Below, piece by piece: positions 6,031 to 7,459 of a stretch of DNA of 7,459 nucleotides. Positions within the stretch are counted from its first letter, which is position 1, and the number at the start of each line of letters is the position of its first letter. The notes beneath the pieces are model-generated. The model was not told the origin of the DNA. It was given only the letters and a program-made list of their open reading frames with translations, and ran no database searches. The position numbers and the translations under genes are program-made. This DNA comes from Deltaproteobacteria bacterium (GTDB lineage: Bacteria > Desulfobacterota > Desulfobulbia > Desulfobulbales > BM004): assembly GCA_019312985.1 (NCBI GenBank), contig JAFDCC010000222.1:1-7459 (forward strand), in the 5' to 3' direction.

Positions 6031-6894
6031 TCAGTTGCTTTTCTCAGTATCGTCTGCAAGAAAACCGTTATCAATCAACCTGGTGGTGCCGACTCTGACG
6101 GCGAGCGCCAGAACAGTTCCGGCATCAGCTTCCTCTCTCTCAGCGAGGCTGTGCTGATCGACCAGGGCGATATAGTCAATGGAGACGTCCGGGTTGGCCA
6201 GCAGAGTATCACGGACCTCGACCTGCAGCCGCGCTGCATCCCTTACGCCGGCAGCAAAACTGGCCCTGGCTTGTTCTATTGCCCGGTAGAGGCAGCAAGC
6301 ACTTTGCCGCTCCTCGCCCGAAAGGTAGGCATTGCGTGAACTCATCGCCAGGCCGTCACTCTCCCGCACGATGGGATGCCCGACAATGTCGATATTCCAG
6401 TTCAGGTCCCTGGTCATCCTGCGGATGACAGCAAGCTGCTGGAAATCCTTCTCCCCGAAGACAGCGAAATGGGGCTTGGTGATGTTGAAGAGCTTTGCGA
6501 CGACGGTTGTCACGCCTTCAAAGTGGGAGGGCCGCTGCCTGCCGCACAGCACAGCCGTGATGCCCTCTACCCTGACCCGGGTGGCACCGCCGTTTTCGTA
6601 CATCTCGCTGTCAGAGGGGACAAAGAGGACATCCACTTTTTCGTTTGCCGCAAGCCGCGTATCATTTTCCAAATCCCGGGGATATTGGTCCAAATCTTCC
6701 CCGGGGGCAAACTGGATGGAGTTGACAAAAAGGGAGACGACGACATGATCGGCCAAGCGGCCGGCCAGCCGCATCAGGCTCAAATGCCCCTCATGAAAAT
6801 ACCCCATTGTCGGGACCAGGGCGATGGTTTCCCCCCTGAAGAGAACATCTTCGGACCAGCGGGTCATGTCAGCCAAAGGGTGTATGATCTGCAT
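6031..6894 (-). CDS. panC: Pantothenate synthetase PanC (pantoate--beta-alanine ligase)
   Basis: PanC joins pantoate and beta-alanine with ATP, through a pantoyl-adenylate, to give pantothenate in the cytoplasm. The 287-residue protein has the usual length. It shows the nucleotidyltransferase HIGH-type motif in VPTMGYFHEGHLSL (27-40, His34 and His37), the pantoate-binding segment FVNSIQF (56-62), QYPRDLENDTRL (70-81), GEKDFQQL (147-154) and the KMSKS-like MSSRN (184-188), ending with the typical TRLIDNGFL. One deviation is Ser59, where the family normally has Pro in FVNPxQF. The start codon at 6894 lies 14 bp after the stop of the TPR gene. The only Shine-Dalgarno-like stretch, AAGGA, ends 18 bases upstream, inside the end of the TPR gene, so translation is probably coupled to that gene. 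Together with panD just downstream it supplies the last steps to pantothenate; panB is not in the window. Confidence 0.97.
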   Translation of the reverse strand: MQIIHPLADMTRWSEDVLFRGETIALVPTMGYFHEGHLSLMRLAGRLADHVVVSLFVNSIQFAPGEDLDQYPRDLENDTRLAANEKVDVLFVPSDSEMYENGGATRVRVEGITAVLCGRQRPSHFEGVTTVVAKLFNITKPHFAVFGEKDFQQLAVIRRMTRDLNWNIDIVGHPIVRESDGLAMSSRNAYLSGEERQSACCLYRAIEQARASFAAGVRDAARLQVEVRDTLLANPDVSIDYIALVDQHSLAEREEADAGTVLALAVRVGTTRLIDNGFLADDTEKSN

Positions 6895-6908
6895 ATGGCC
6901 GGGAGCAG

Positions 6909-7459
6909 TTATTCCTTGGTTTTGGCCGGCGGCGGCGCTGGGACCGTCCCGCCGGTACCGAGGGAAACCAGCTTCGCCTCCAGGCGCGAAACAAGGGCCG
7001 GGTCGGGTGTGTCACCGAGGCTGCCGAGAAACTCCTGGTAGGTGCTGCGGGCCTGAACCGGGTCACCCTTTGCCGTGTAGACCCTGCCAAGGGCCCAGTA
7101 AGCCAGGTTGGCAAACCCCGGGTCTTTCTTCAGGCGGGCATACTGGGCAACAGCCTCGTCATACTGCCCCAACTCCTCATAACTCTGGGCCAGGTTCAGC
7201 CTGGCCAAGGGAACCAGGGGATTGTCAGCAGATATTTCCCCCAGTATTTCCTGGTATTTTGTAGCGGCCGCCTCAAACCTGCCCGCGCCATAGTCAAGGT
7301 GCGCCAGTTCGATCCTGGACCAGCGGGCGGCATCAGTGCGCCCGTAATCCAGGGTGACACTTTCAAGTGTCTTGAGCCGCTCTTCGGTGGATTCCGCCTG
7401 CAGGCCGGTGGCAAGCAGCGAGGTTCCCTTTTTCTCCTGCATTTCGGTATAGTAGTCAA
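6909..7459 (-). CDS. TPR-repeat protein, YfgM-like, 5' end beyond the window
   Basis: The open frame runs off the right edge, so only the last 182 residues are visible. Methionine at 7442 is not the start: the frame continues upstream as DYYTE without a stop and no ribosome binding site precedes it. Three tetratricopeptide repeats follow in order, roughly covering RWSRIELAHLDYGAGRFEAA, then ARLNLAQSYEELGQYDEAVA, then LAYWALGRVYTAKGDPVQAR, each with the usual W/L-G/A-Y-A spacing. A short Gly/Pro-rich and lysine-ended tail closes the protein. TPR arrays mediate protein-protein contacts. The layout recalls YfgM-type proteins, in which a single N-terminal membrane helix is followed by a periplasmic TPR domain working with the Sec translocon or chaperones. 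The membrane helix would lie just outside the window, so this class is inferred. The gene ends 14 bp before panC and is probably co-transcribed with it. Confidence 0.85.
   Translation of the reverse strand, partial: DYYTEMQEKKGTSLLATGLQAESTEERLKTLESVTLDYGRTDAARWSRIELAHLDYGAGRFEAAATKYQEILGEISADNPLVPLARLNLAQSYEELGQYDEAVAQYARLKKDPGFANLAYWALGRVYTAKGDPVQARSTYQEFLGSLGDTPDPALVSRLEAKLVSLGTGGTVPAPPPAKTKE

Overview
The window looks like ordinary chromosomal housekeeping DNA from a moderately GC-rich Gram-negative bacterium. My best guess is a Desulfobacterota (deltaproteobacterial) lineage such as the Desulfobulbales. That guess rests on remembered protein style: a very long CofD/YvcK-like protein beside a malate dehydrogenase, and a pan operon beside a KdnA-like aminotransferase. 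It is inference, not a search result. I see no mobile element, CRISPR array, tRNA or rRNA, and no gene-free stretch longer than 300 bases.

Layout, left to right. Positions 1-166 are intergenic, with a small perfect hairpin and a T8 run but no clear gene. Positions 167-3428 hold a two-gene minus-strand unit: mdh (NAD-dependent malate dehydrogenase) followed by a 764-residue CofD/YvcK-like protein with a large C-terminal extension of unknown function. Positions 3429-3572 are a 144-bp divergent regulatory region with a strong imperfect hairpin and a symmetrical TGTATA-N17-TATACA dyad. Positions 3573-4358 hold rsmJ, a 16S rRNA guanine-N2 methyltransferase and the only plus-strand gene. It converges on the next unit with only 20 bp between stop codons.

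Positions 4379-7459 are a minus-strand cluster. In order of transcription it contains a TPR protein (its start lies beyond the right edge), panC, panD and a DegT/DnrJ/EryC1/StrS-family aminotransferase that resembles KdnA. Gaps in the cluster are 14, 15 and 65 bp, so it is probably one operon.

How the genes fit together: PanD makes beta-alanine from aspartate and PanC condenses it with pantoate to give pantothenate, the precursor of coenzyme A. The KdnA-like enzyme may belong to modified Kdo (8-amino-Kdo) synthesis for lipopolysaccharide, but its usual partner KdnB is not here. Malate dehydrogenase and a homologue of the YvcK 'gluconeogenesis factor' family side by side suggest a shared role in central carbon flow. 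All complete proteins keep their recognisable catalytic motifs, and I see no frameshift or broken gene. The unusual points are the fused extension of the CofD-like protein, the orphan KdnA-like gene, the structured mdh/rsmJ intergenic region and the missing ribosome binding site of rsmJ.
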